This document shows, in pieces, positions 13,701-24,900 of a DNA stretch of 64,000 bases. The notes beneath the pieces are model-generated. The model was not told where the DNA came from, searched no databases, and saw only the letters and a list, made by a program, of their open reading frames with translations. Position 1 is the first letter of the stretch. Each line of letters begins with the position of its first letter. This DNA comes from Scolanthus callimorphus (Eukaryota; Cnidaria; Anthozoa; Actiniaria; Edwardsiidae). The position numbers and the translations under genes were made by a program. The stretch is taken from the NCBI GenBank assembly GCA_033964015.1, contig CM066916.1:10022501-10086500 (forward strand), given 5' to 3'.

Positions 13701-14220
13701 TGTTGTACAAAACTGGAACGCTTGTAACGAGGTATGATCACAGTCGTTCAAATTCGAGGCAAGAAACATTGACGGTCTTGCGATAGTTTTTGCTAGTGTG
13801 GTGTTAGTGTGTGGATGACAGATTTATATGGCAAAAGAAACAAACAAACGTCTTACCTCGCTCATACACTTTGGACGGCGGCGTTGGCGATGGGGCACGT
13901 TCTTGCTCGGCTAAAACATTAAAAAAGCGTCAGGTCCTTAGCTTGTTTCGCCTAGTGCAGTCAACTGGCTTTCTGTCGCGACAAAAGCCAGTCGACTGCA
14001 CTTTGTGAAAACAGTGTAAGCACCTGATTGGCATAGATATTTTGACTGGCGGAACAGAAAAAAAGCAAAAAATACAATAAAAAAATTTACAGCGCTAACG
14101 AACTGTTTTGGCTATAATCAACTTACCAAGGTTTTTTGGATCCCGTTGCCGTATGTAGGCGCCCTCGGTTTCCAAGGCTACACACAGTACTGCAACCAGC
14201 AGCAGAAGCTTGAGTTCCAT
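1780..14220 (-). CDS. Astacin-family (M12A) secreted zinc metalloprotease, 8 coding exons, 3' end uncertain
   Basis: Secreted endopeptidase of the astacin/BMP1/meprin family. Minus-strand coding exons, 5' to 3': 14127-14220, 13857-13910, 13519-13599, 11666-11719, 10993-11151, 10477-10603, 9682-9857, 1780-1993. All have GT-AG borders and matching phases. Exon 1 encodes a signal peptide (MELKLLLLVAVLC...). Exons 2-4 encode a Pro/Ser/Glu-rich prosegment in which exon 4 repeats exon 2. Exon 5 holds the KRWP maturation region, exons 6-8 the catalytic domain. Zinc site HEMMHVLGFFHE matches HExxHxxGFxHE, followed by NREDRDQYV. Four domain cysteines are present. Odd points: the Met-turn reads SLLHY instead of SxMHY (Tyr kept, Met replaced by Leu), and no clear FxGD aspartate-switch motif is visible in the prosegment. 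After the final Cys (about 1792) a good phase-1 donor at 1779 suggests more exons downstream; read-through would instead stop at about 1682. Regulation is not visible. Confidence 0.88.
2494..3050. mobile_element. Foldback (long inverted repeat) element nested in the larger one
   Basis: Inverted arms of about 160 bp: left 2494-2655 begins TTAGGGGGGAGGG and includes TTCGTCTTCACTCCTT; right 2884-3050 ends AAGGAGTGAAGAAGAAACGG...CCCCCCTTA. A second small inner pair (ACATGTAGCTCTTC at about 2669 against GAAGAGCTACATGT at about 2748) lies in the loop. Non-coding. Confidence 0.7.
3100..5792. mobile_element. Giant foldback element, arms about 925 bp, TTAA on both sides
   Basis: Left arm 3100-4025 is a near-perfect reverse complement of right arm 4869-5792. 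The termini GAGCGCCTGTCTGTAAATAT and its complement are each bordered by TTAA (3096-3099 and 5793-5796), as expected for a TTAA target-site duplication. The spacer 4026-4868 holds a smaller inverted element (4034-4408) and a third, direct, diverged copy of the inner arm (about 4418-4575). No coding capacity is seen. In the astacin pre-mRNA it would fold into a hairpin of roughly 925 bp. Confidence 0.85.
4034..4408. repeat. Small inverted-repeat element of the CCCTAAGGGATAG/GGGGACTCCC type
   Basis: The ends CCCGGGGG...GGACTCCCAATATT and AATATGGGGAGTCCCCCTCC are inverted. The inside carries degenerate CCCTAAGGGATAG or CCCTAAAAGATAG units. Related sequence occurs at about 22801-22870, 47985-48285 and 55378-55678. 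A run of 15 G at about 4039 will be error-prone. Confidence 0.6.
6655..6825. mobile_element. MITE with inverted ends AGCAATAAAAGTAC
   Basis: The left end AGCAATAAAAGTACTTTCCG and following GCGTGCTCTCTGCTTTCTTA are mirrored by TAAGAAACCAGAGAGCACGC and AAAGTATTTTTATTGCTT on the right. A partial second copy lies at 21337-21440. Open frames over this area are a by-product. Confidence 0.7.
7648..8742. mobile_element. Foldback element carrying mirrored octanucleotide arrays
   Basis: Arms at about 7648-8000 and 8430-8742 are inverted copies (ACATTTTAATGTACAATATC against GATATTGTACATTAAAAT; AAGCTTCAGAATGAAAAC against GTTTTCATCGTGAAGCTT). Each arm contains a microsatellite of unit AAAGATGC/AGAGATGC (7768-7850, and its complement 8599-8692). 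The element lies in the astacin intron. No open frame of interest. Confidence 0.75.
9050..9185 (+). repeat. SINE body fragment
   Basis: It contains CTTTCGGATGAGACAATAGA and TCGAGGTCCCGTCT, matching the body of the better preserved tRNA-derived SINE at 37085-37420. No promoter boxes are clear here, so it is probably 5'-truncated. Confidence 0.5.
11300..11428. repeat. Short MITE with CGTCTACACGA/TCGTGTAGACG ends
   Basis: Inverted ends CGTCTACACGA and TCGTGTAGACG enclose internal TTTTTCCTTGACAA repeats. It lies in an astacin intron just upstream of exon 5. No duplicated target site is clear. Confidence 0.55.
11745..11864. mobile_element. 120 bp MITE, ends TTAAAGGCCCATCACCAACC
   Basis: It has 20 bp near-perfect terminal inverted repeats TTAAAGGCCCATCACCAACC / GGTTGGTGATGGGCCTTTAA. 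A second copy in the opposite orientation lies at 21522-21650, which shows that it is a dispersed family. Confidence 0.8.
12187..12311. mobile_element. MITE with TAGTCTTATCTGTCGTATC inverted ends
   Basis: The ends CCTGGTCTCC...TAGTCTTATCTGTCGTATC and GATACGACAGATAAGACTA...GGAACCAGG are inverted. A half copy occurs at about 16627-16690, again TAGTCTTATCTGTCGTATC followed by AGTCGACCGTGAA. Confidence 0.7.
13945..14050. repeat. Hairpin MITE family (TGCAGTC...GACTGCA), copy 1
   Basis: The palindromic core TGCAGTCAACTGGCTTTCTG-TCGCGA-CAAAAGCCAGTCGACTGCA is flanked by TTTCGCCTAG and CTTTGTGAAA. It sits in the first astacin intron. Related copies lie at about 15885-16065, 18490-18620, 42176-42310 and 45895-46070. 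Confidence 0.7.
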
Positions 14221-15884
14221 CTTCGAACGACGAGAGCAGCAACTGAACAGTGCTTGGTCAATGGGCTTGTATTTGTAATAATAACTAAAATAATCACGAA
14301 AACCCACTACTGTGCAAGATACAGGATGATACAATATCATTTTCTTGCACTGTATGACAGGGATTCTAATGCTGCAATTAGTTTGAGCTTTCAAAATAAA
14401 CATGGGTGATTAAATTGTCATTATTTTCACACAATGGCATAGCTAGTTTGGTGGTTTCACACAGAAACGAAACTCGAAACATCATTCCGACGCAAATCTA
14501 TCGCGGGAAAACTCGTCAACTCAAACTTATCAAGTGTGAAATACAGTACCCGTATACAAATGGATTAAGAACATAATGCTGAAATTTGTCATTTTAGATA
14601 CCAGTTTTATAAGAATCTTACAGTAAATATATCGAAGTTATATTCAGGCTGACCATGTGTTTACTGCATCAGTAACTCAACATTCTACAACAAAAACTTC
14701 TCATGAAAAGCGTTGAAAAAGTAGTCTTTTTTCCATTTTATTTCTTAAGCCTTGTTAGAAGGCCAAGGCCTTCGTTCGGCTTCAGTGACAAGATCTCATT
14801 TAGGGATGTCCGACTATTTTACAACTCAACTTGAGTTCATATTATGATAATATGAAGCTATAATGGCGCAATTAGTAAAGGTTGCAATATAATAATAACT
14901 ATCAAATTCTCATTATTTCGAAGAACTAATTTACCCGCTTTTTGATGGGAATTCTAAGGACCTTCAAACTTTAGACCAAAGCGAAGAGTCATTTTTCGGG
15001 ACGCTTTGCATTGTCGTTCGAGTAAGAAAAAAGAAAACTAGACTTGTTTTAAAAATGGCGGCCAAATATTTATTGGAATGTTGAAAATACCAGTGCGAGC
15101 GAGAACACGGTCACTGCATTAAAACATCAAGTTTCGTTGTCCCCGACCAGAAGACCAAATTGAAAATTTTAAAATACCGAGGTTAGGTTGAATGGAATAT
15201 TAGTACTCCAACTTTTTCAATTCCTTGATTTTGTTAAGTCCTTATACCTAGTATTTAGTAAAAACCGCCTCAAGTCGAAATCGCTACCACCATTAAATTT
15301 TATAAACTGTCTATTTCCACGTAGTTTCATTATTTGTCTAAATAGGCAGACTATTATCGAGTAACGTTTTCTCTCAAAGAAAAACTAATTCTCATACAAG
15401 ATGGCTATCCTAAATTATTAATCAATCATTATGGAAGATGATATCGCCATTATTACTAAATGAGGAACTTTCAAACCAATAAATGTAGTATTCCTCATGG
15501 TTGAGTAATTAGTTCAGGAAAGACATATCATAAAACTTAAGAAAATGATTTGAAAGCAATTAAACATTATTAAAACAATCAGTTTCTCACTATTACAAAG
15601 TGTCATTACTTCGCCTACTCTTATGGTACCTTCATCCCCACACCGTACCGTCCCGAATACGACTCCCGCAAAATGTTTTCTCCATTTACACATTTTAAAT
15701 TAATGATAAAGAACAGTCAGTGAAATGTATGACCCGAAGAGCAATGCGAAAAATCAGTCTTAACTATTTGAAGATTTCAAATCGCAGCCTTATAAGTACT
15801 TTTTTCTCAAATAAATTGCGTTACTTGTTACAGCTGTTTTAACTACACGCGACCTGCATATTTATGGGTTTTGGCAGTTGTTTT

Positions 15885-16065
15885 TTCTGCGCTGTCAATC
15901 AAGGCGATCCGTGTGAGCCAATCAGATCCTTGTCAAGTGCAGTCACTTCGCTTCCCTGGCGAGACATGTCGTGACAGAAGCCAGCTCACTGCACCAGGTG
16001 AAACCACACAAGGATCTAATTGGCTCATACGGTTTGATTGACTACTGAGAAAAACCCAACTGGCC
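15885..16065. repeat. Hairpin MITE family, copy 2
   Basis: It shares GTGCAGTCAC, GGCTTCCCTGGCGAGACA, CACTGCACCAGGTGAAAC and CAACTGGCCAAACGCCCACT with the copy at 42176-42330. The centre reads ATGTCGTGACAG. Confidence 0.65.
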
Positions 16066-18437
16066 AAACGCCCACTCGAAGTTTTGGAGGCACTGCGCAG
16101 CCCGTCCCTTGTGTGTGACCTGAAACAGCTGTTTAAGCGCTTCGTTGGTCATTTTTGGAATTTCTCATTGGAAATGGTTCCCCCCTAGCAGGGGCCACAT
16201 CGACTGAGTCTTGCTCTGTGTTTGCGAAGTCGAAAAACACAAGAAACGATAAGAGCAATAGTAAATGCAGGGAGATAAAAAGTAGACTCTGCTCGCTGAG
16301 AATAGAAACGGGTATGCGTATGACTGATTCATTCCTTACTAAATAAAACTAGTTTTGTTTTCAAACAGTGTTTAGATAATTAAGACTTTGCTATTCTTAT
16401 GGGAAATTCTGCACGTAAGATACTGCGAAAGCGTCTTTTTTAATATCTTGCCAAGATAAAATTTAAAATGGAACCATTTTTACTTGCTCAAATCTTTGAG
16501 CAGATCTTTGCATTTTAAATCTCACGTTTTCAACAACTGAAATCAAATTTGTTGTTCAAATTTTTGGTATAATGAATAAAAAATACAAATTCTGTGAAAA
16601 ACGTGCGGCCATCCAAAATCTGGTCTAGCCTGCAATCCATAGTCTTATCTGTCGTATCAGTCGACCGTGAATATAATAATTCTATTCCAATTTTTTTGTG
16701 GAAAGAATTTGCTACCTTCCCTTTAGACAGGACCCAAAAATGGCTTCGAAAGTCTGTCTTTATAGATGGGTTTCTAATTTGCATGGTCACTCTTCTAGTG
16801 ACCAAAAAAAGTTTCGAAATTTTGAGCAAACTTGATAGTATGATTTTGAGGAAAAAAGATGTATACTAATCGTTGGGAGAAGCGATATTTCGATCAGCAG
16901 TTTTTCATGCAATAACTTTGCAAAACGAAAATGCAACTCGTCCAAACTTACATATTTTATTCAAGACACAGAACGAGAATCAATAGTGTAAATCAAGGCC
17001 ATGCTTTGGTCCCACTCTGCACAAATCTAATAAAAAGTATTCAAGAATAAATGCTTATTTTTGTGCTGATCAAAGAATTACCTTTTCCTAAGTCTATCTA
17101 AAGTTCATAATATACCTAATTTCATCAACATTTGGAATTCCGTACTGACAGGACCAAAAAAATATTTACCATAGTTTCCTCTTTTTTGAGTGTTCTCGTA
17201 TTTTTTGTCTGTTCTATAACTTTTCTTTCTGTTGCTTGAATAAAATATTTAAGCTCGGACGAGTAACATTTTCGTTTTGCAGTTATTGCATTTTGTCTCT
17301 AGGAAGAGCTAAAGACAAAATTGTTTTTCCCCGAGCTTTTCGGAAGCCTGAAAAACTCGGGAAAAGCCTTTTCGGAGTCGATATTCACGACGAAATGTAA
17401 GGCAACCCAAGATAGAAAGGAACAGCAAAGCGGGCTGGGTAGGCGAAAAATTTTAGCATTCTCTCCAATTTTAGTTTATAGTAAGAAGTCAAAACAATTT
17501 ACTTTATTTTAAAATTAATATTAGGAAGCAAGGCACACAGGCTTCGCCCTGCCCTCTCCGCCGCAAATTCTTCTCCTCCTATCTGCAAAGTATATTTTTG
17601 AACAGCAATAGCATTTATTTTTTCCACCACAAGGTTTACAATCCATTGAAAATAATATGATATAAACTCCACGTTTTTATACGTTATACGCAAAATTACA
17701 TTACCTTTATTCTTATTATAACGATGCCTTATCTAGGCCGGACTGGTTGTTGACTGCATCTAAAAAATGTAAAACTCAAATGATAATATTTAACGTGCAA
17801 CGTATCACACACGGCCTCGGCCAACTTTTACGTCAATTCTATGCAGCAAATATCTACAGAAAGGCTACTCTAAATGGGAAAAACACATATATGCAGCTAT
17901 TTAAAGATATTTAAAAATGCATCGCTACGCTTGTTTTCATACTTATTGTTTCATCTTCCTTTATTCTACATAGCCGGCCTTTTTCTGTTTGTAAAAAAAA
18001 TGTAAATGTATGTGTTTTTGTTATTCGGACGAGCAGAAGTAAAGTACTGCATTTATGTACCGCTTCATCAAGGTCTAAGCGGTTTATATGTATAGATAAT
18101 ATTTCTCTTCCTTATTAAGTGCGGACTACTACTGCAGCTTACAATATTGAATGTGTGAATGTGCCCCCGTGGTTTTTTCTCGTCCCTCTGTTTCTGAATA
18201 ATGTAGTGTATATGAGACAGGACCTTAGAAGACGCGAAGGTCTAACCATTTCAGATGTCAGAGCAAAGGCACACCTTTAGGGAACGGCTTGACAACTCTG
18301 CACGGAAGAAACGTCTACTGAAATCTCCTCGGCGTTTGCTAGTCTGGCTATTTTTCTTATATATTTCTCTTATTATATTAGATTATCTGTAAAACAATCG
18401 ATATCTTTACATTACAACTAAATCTGTCGCGCTGCGC

Positions 18438-18655
18438 ATTTTGAAAACGTCGTTTGGGTTTGGGATTTCGGGTTTTTCTCTTCCGCCAGTCGAACCCTTG
18501 CCTTGTTTCGCCTAGTGCACTCGATTGGCTTTCCGTCGCGACGAAAACCCAGTCGACTGCACAAGGCGAAGCAGGGCAAGGACCTGATTGGCTTAGATGG
18601 TTTTTGTGTGGGCGGAACAGAAAACACCCAAATCCCAAACCCAAAACAACGGTTT
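18438..18655. mobile_element. Inverted-repeat element enclosing hairpin MITE copy 3
   Basis: Outer arms TTTGAAAACGTCGTTTGGGT...TTGGGATTTCGGG and CCCAAATCCCAAACCC...AACAACGGTTTT are inverted. They enclose CTAGTGCACTCGATTGGCTT / AGTCGACTGCACAAGG, the same core as the hairpin family elsewhere in the window. Confidence 0.6.
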
Positions 18656-18995
18656 TAGCTATAAAATATACCGTTTCCGGCAAACGTTGTCACCCAAAAG
18701 CCTACAAGCTTGAAGCGTAAAGGATAATGGGGGCATCTAAACTGCTACTGTCTGATCTGAATTCAAACAGTTATCGCAACCACAGGTAAAACAATTAAAT
18801 TTAAGCACATTTCTAAGCATGTTTGTTTCTAATATTTTACAGAAATTCAAATAAATGCGTTTACCCATACTCCCTAGCGCACCAAGCTTTGTTGCTTTTT
18901 CCAGTGACAACGTATCCCGGAAACGTTATATAAAATACTATCTAAATCATAAATCTGTTTCTTGGCTTTGACCAAGAATCTACAGTGGTGAATGT

Positions 18996-21900
18996 TCAGC
19001 AACACTTTTTCTTGCCAGAACAGCAAGCTGAATCTCCACACGTGCCTGCACAGCCATCGACACTTTTGCATGAAGACGGCGAGCCACAGCAGTTTTTCCC
19101 GCCCTGTTTCTCTGACTCTGCATTTAGTAAATTGAGCCCAACAAACGGATCCGCAGTCATGTAGGCATCTCGTTTTAACATTGATGGCTGAGTGGCTTTC
19201 GAACTCACCTCAAAATGTTTTGAGTACCTTGAGTTACGGAGGATATCTGCTATTGCAGCCGTTACAGGATATGGTTCGTTTGTCTGTTAACAAGAAAAAC
19301 AAAAACAGACGGAATTGTGTGTTGGGGACTAAAAGTAAGGTTGGGCCAAACCAGTTCAGGATCACATCGTTTCTTCCCTGCGCGAAATGTTTTGAAGCGA
19401 TGTACAGATATACAAACGTAAATGATGTGTTTTCCGTATGATTACACGAACGCCCTTAAATGATAATGTCATCGCCGATGTCATATCACGTGGCTATGCT
19501 GTTGCATTGCCCTGACCCCCTAAACAATTTCCTCCAAGTTTGGTTGTCCAACGATAGATGTGATTCTTACAAATGACGACGTCACCTTACGTAGACACCC
19601 TTGGCACCAAGATACTATTGTCCAAGTTTGGTTCACTCACATGAAACCTCCTTGGGTTGTCTTACTTTCTTTCCTTTCTGAAATTTTAATTTTTCTAGCA
19701 CTTAATTCCACGAAGGTTTTAAAACAAAGTGGAAAAGAGCTTTGAACGCAAACTGAAAACTACAGTCTCCAGAACAAAAAAAGAGAACCGAAGTCAAGAT
19801 ATTACCTGAAATGTTGTGTAGATATCAAACTTGAAATTCTCTGGGCATTCTTCAATGGTACCTGTGTTTATGAAAATGGATGAGATAAAATGACTATCCT
19901 ATAAAATGGACAGGATTTTGCTCTCTTGAAGCTTTTTTCAGCTCGTAAAGGCCAGGTAAAACGGGCAACAAAATCGCTCAACTTGTCTTGCAACATTGTT
20001 GCAAAACGGGTTGAAGAGCGATGCTGCGCGTTTTACCACCTGACCAAAAACTTGTCTTGCAACAAATCGGCATGTTGCAAGTTTGATAAATACCGACGCA
20101 TGATTGGTCAATGCCACAAGCTGTGACGTAATCCGATACAAACAGACAGATCGTAAGGGGAGGTAAAACGAGCAACGAAAACGCTCGCAACATTGTTGCA
20201 AAGATGCTGCGCGTTTTACAACCTGACCAAACAACTTGTCTCGCAACAAATCACAAATTTGTTGCGAACCAAATTCCCTTGCGGTGGTAAAACGAGCAAC
20301 AACAAGAAGTTTTGTTGCAAAAAGTAGGACGGACCTCTACTTTCTGCAACACAATTTTTTAGCTTGCAACATGCCAATTTGTTGCAAGACAAGGTGTTTG
20401 GTCAGGTGGTAAAACGCGCAGCATCGCTCTTCAGCTCGTTTTGCAACAATGTTGCGAGACAAGTTGAGCGTTTTTGTTGCCCGTTTTACCTCGCCTTAAC
20501 TTAAGGTTTGAAATTGCGTCATACATACAGATGTGCTTTTACAAGGAACACAGCAAAGCACTTTGTCTACAGAAATATCTTATTTTGGCAAATGTAGTCA
20601 GATTGTCTAGACTGTAGCTTCAAAACTACTTTCCCTCTATCATAAATATTTTCAGCAAAGAAGAAAATCAGACTCCTGTCGGTGATACACGGTACAACTA
20701 TAACGACAACGTTTCGCTAAAAGTAGAACTCCGTGTTACATGGAGCCATGGACAACGCTTCGCGCAAAATTTCACTTGGCAACATGTTGCGTCATTGCGT
20801 GTTTGACTAGGGTTCAAAATCTTGCAACGCAAAATGACGAATATTTAGCAAGTTGTCTCGTGTAACATTTCTCCATCAACGTTTCGTGCAACATTCTTGT
20901 ATGGAAGTGAGGCAAACCACTGCTGCAAATTGCTGCCACGCAGCTTACAATCATGAGGGCTTACAATCATGAAGGCCATTTAATAGAGGAAATATTTCCT
21001 GCAACTCGGCGTAGATCGGCTTCTTCCCGCACTTCTGGCAACATTGCGAGAAAAACTGTCAGCGGGTGACATCTCCGCTGCAACTCGCAATGTTTCTGAT
21101 TCGCCATCGTTGTGTATCGAGTTGCATAAAAAAGCCTCGTTTAACATGGCCTTTATACCTTTGTATGTTGCTTGAAACACATCTTCACTCTCATCCTTTC
21201 TGGCTGTTTTGAACAGACGATAGGTAACAGACACAAATTCTGCATCACCTGTATATTGGATAAAGAGGAAATCTTTTATGTTTTTTTCAGAGAGAGTAAT
21301 TTAGGGAGTTTCAGGTGAGTGTCGAAAAGTATTTGTATTTAAGCAATAAAAGTACATTCCGCGTGCTCTCTGGTTTCTTACAAACACGAGGGGGATGTTG
21401 GGAGAACTGATCAAAACTTGAAAGACACGAACTTCACGCAACTGTGTGTTTAGTAATCACGTGCTGACCGCATGATAGTGATTTTACATTGCTTGGTTTA
21501 CAAAGAAACCAGCCACGTGTTGAAGGCCCATCACCAACCGGGAGCCTTTGCGCCCCGTTTTCTTTTGTTTTCAAATTGATCCATTGTTTTTTGGGTGCTC
21601 TGATTGGCTAAGAGTCCGCAAAGGCTCTCGGTTGGTGATGGGCCTTTAAATGAAATATAATGGTTTTCCTTGGCTCGTGATTGGATGACAGAGATACCAG
21701 AGATACACCGTTAACTTGTATGTTCTCTCTCGTTCACGATTCGCTAGGAGTAGTTGGTCCACCACTGCCACTAAGTATGCAGTAGGGCAAAGCTGCACAC
21801 TCAAATAGCAATAACAAACAGGATTCCTCCATTCAAACTGATACCCTGGTATGGTCTAAAATGCTGTATGAAAATTGCTAAAATAAATACCATGAGGGCT

Positions 21901-24900
21901 CACCAAGGACTTTATTCATCTCTTCTGAATTTATCAGCATTTTATGTCCTGTAACCATATAAGGGCCGCTGAACCCGATCTCCTTGCACAGATCAACGAG
22001 CTGCTTCCACCACAGGGCCCCCGCAATACACTCACCTGGAATAAAACATAGATTTTCATTCAGTGTTTTAATTTTTTAATTTTAATCAAAAAGACAACAG
22101 TAGTGAGATTTCGCTAAAGGTTGGTTTACAATTTTTTCTTTTTTTTGTTTGCTGTGGCAATTTATCTCGCAAGATTTGCTGCATCAAGTTGTGCAAAGTG
22201 TTTCGAACATGGTTGAAACCAGTGCAACATCGTGTGACAAAAATCACAGAGGTTGCACCAAAATTGCATCTTGGCTACGCTAGATTTTTTAGCTGCAGCT
22301 TGTATACAAGAAAAATCGCTTTGACACATGCAAGAAAAATCTGTAAAACTGTAAAACTGGCCTTGGCCTTAGAATTTCTACTTACCCCAAAGTACCTCAT
22401 GTTTCCTTATTTCATCAGACAAAATTCTGTCTGCATAAATGTCACTGAAATACACTTCACCACCATCCTAAAAAATATTACATCAGATTATAATATCTGA
22501 AATTGTCTTGCAAAACCTGCCAACCATATTATTACTTTGCTCAACAAAATAATTCCTTAACATATGGCTATTTTGCATTTGTTTGTCAATACAGTGCAAG
22601 TGCAGTAAGTTATATCTCTGTTTTAGTGTGGAACCTCAGCACTTGTTGAGCTGAGATCCCAACTTATAACTGAAATCCCCCAACTGGTTTGATTTCGGGT
22701 TGTTGTAATCCCTCGTGGGATTACCTAAAATGCGATAGGTTGCACCAGCAACCCCATCCTACAACCTCAAATTAAGGTGCTGAAACAGCAAATAAACTCC
22801 AGGGGGACTCCCCATAAAAATAGACGGGGGTGCTCGGGTGTAAAAAAATAGACAGGGGTGTAAAAATAGGTGTGGCCTGATTGTCACGTGATACTAACTC
22901 CGATCTCCCAGCTTTTGTACTGACATGTATTTCAGTCTATGGGTAGTAGGTATGTCATATTGGCTGCGCTATAGGAATCAACTTGTTTTTATATGAGAGG
23001 TTCAAAATTGGTTGGCGTGGGTGCAAAATTACTGGGTCGATCCACCTTAAAAACAATTTCCCTGACAAGCACCCCCATCTATTTTTATGGGGAAATTGGA
23101 AATGGATTCTAGAGTGCAAAAAAATGGTCTGTACCTTAGCATCACAGTTTTAAGCTTGGATCATATGAGATCCACCTCACTAAGGTTAGGTACCAGTAAA
23201 ATACCCATGTTCGATGATCCAGCCCCTCTGTGGGAAATGTTTAGCAGCCAGGAAAAAGCAACTGATCCATGGCATGGGAGTATATTTTTATCTAAGTATC
23301 TTAAAAGCATGTTTAAAAAATCGTGTGGGATTATTTTTTTTCTTTGGTTCTTTGCAGACTACCTTTAAAGCCCTCCATGTTTCTTTCAGCACTGCTTTCT
23401 TGTCTGAGGCCAAGTTAACAACACAATTAGATCTGTCAAAGATAAAACGACATTCTGTTAAATGACCTTCTTAAAGCAAAAACAAAAAACAGAATGTGTT
23501 TCACAAAAAAATAACAATCAGCTGTGTGTTTGCACTTACACAATAATGTCAACTGAGTTGTCTTGTACTCCAGCTTCATTCAGTTTTTCAATGTCTCCCT
23601 TTTTGAAATAAGTGTTAGGTTTGGCATAACCAAACTCTTTGGTATGATAATCAACATACTTGTTGGCAATGTCCAGCTAAACACAGAAAGCCTGAGTCAG
23701 ATCTTGATCAACCATGCAACACTGTCATTATCAAAGGAGTAAAAAGTGTATATGTCAAGGGAGGGGTGGCAAAATGATACCTGAAATTTCAAGAGTCTAG
23801 AAAGAATTTTTTCTTGAAATATTATGTTGGTGGATCCAGAGGATGAGGTGGTTTGGATGCGGCAAAATGTAGTCCTAAAGAGTAGGTTCTAGTTGCCCTA
23901 GAACCTCCTGCCTTTGTGCTACAATTTGCAATTAAATATTCAGCAGTTCTTTCACAGCAAGTATTTTTCTAGTTCATTATGTTGGTACCTGTTCTTGGGT
24001 CATATCCACACCAGTTACACTTCCTCCTTCTCCAACAAGCTTACTCAGTACAAAACAATCCCGCCCTGATCCACTGCCGAGATCCAAGACATGGGACCCC
24101 TCAAGGCATCCTGGGAAAACCAGACCACACCCGTAATATCTGTCCATAAAAGAAAAAAATATATATATTATAATAATATAATAACTGGAGAACATCCAAT
24201 GGCAGCCCCTCTTAAAATTGAGCCTGCCACCAAGCAAAAAAGGAACCTTATACAGAATTTTGGACTTTTGAGAAAAATGTAAAAGAAGTTTTAAAGCATG
24301 ATGGAAATAAAGTGATGTTGTTGTTGTTTTGGTTGTCGCCTCCTGTCAGAATTCCAATACAAACCCTTATAAAATTGGAAATTTAAACTGCTAAATCTCC
24401 AATTTGCCATGCAAAGCTTGTTGTTTAGATACAAAAATTAGCTCCCTAAAACTCTTTGAAACAGAAATTTCCCTTGGTGGAGCCCAGACTCCTACCTAGT
24501 GTCTAAAATAATTCAGAAAAAAAGGAAGAAGAAGGTGCGAAGGCTTCTGGGAGGAGAAATGAGGGCATGCAAGGAATTGTGGGAATGGCACACAAGTATG
24601 GTCCTCTTCCCACAATTCCTTGCGAGCCCTCATTTCTCTTCCCAAAAGCCTTCATGCATCGCACTCTTTTTCCACCCTTATTGTTCCTTTTTTCTCAATT
24701 ATTTTAGCCACTGGGCACGAGTCTGTGGTGGAGCCCAGTAATCTGCATTTTTAAGTTACTAATAAATAATAATAATAATAAATAATAATAATAATAATAA
24801 GTACTAAGTTACTCAAATTATTGTAATAACATCAAAACAAATACTACTCTTACTTTTTTGCTACCTCCTCGTGGCAGAGCTTTAGAGCAGCTCTCACATT

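Larger units (their letters stand above)
14221..18995. other. Intergenic region between the astacin 5' end and the AS3MT 3' end
   Basis: About 4.8 kb with no exon that I can support. Open frames are short and lack family signatures. It contains a hairpin MITE copy (15885-16065), a half MITE (16627-16690) and an inverted repeat at 18438-18655. The promoter of the minus-strand astacin gene must lie just above 14220, but no diagnostic element is evident. Confidence 0.5.

Noticed and set aside
19203..19208. GTGAGT as a splice donor ending AS3MT after HFE
   Set aside because: Read-through in the same frame gives the expected ADPF and Cys-rich C-terminus with a proper stop, so the terminal exon is not split here.
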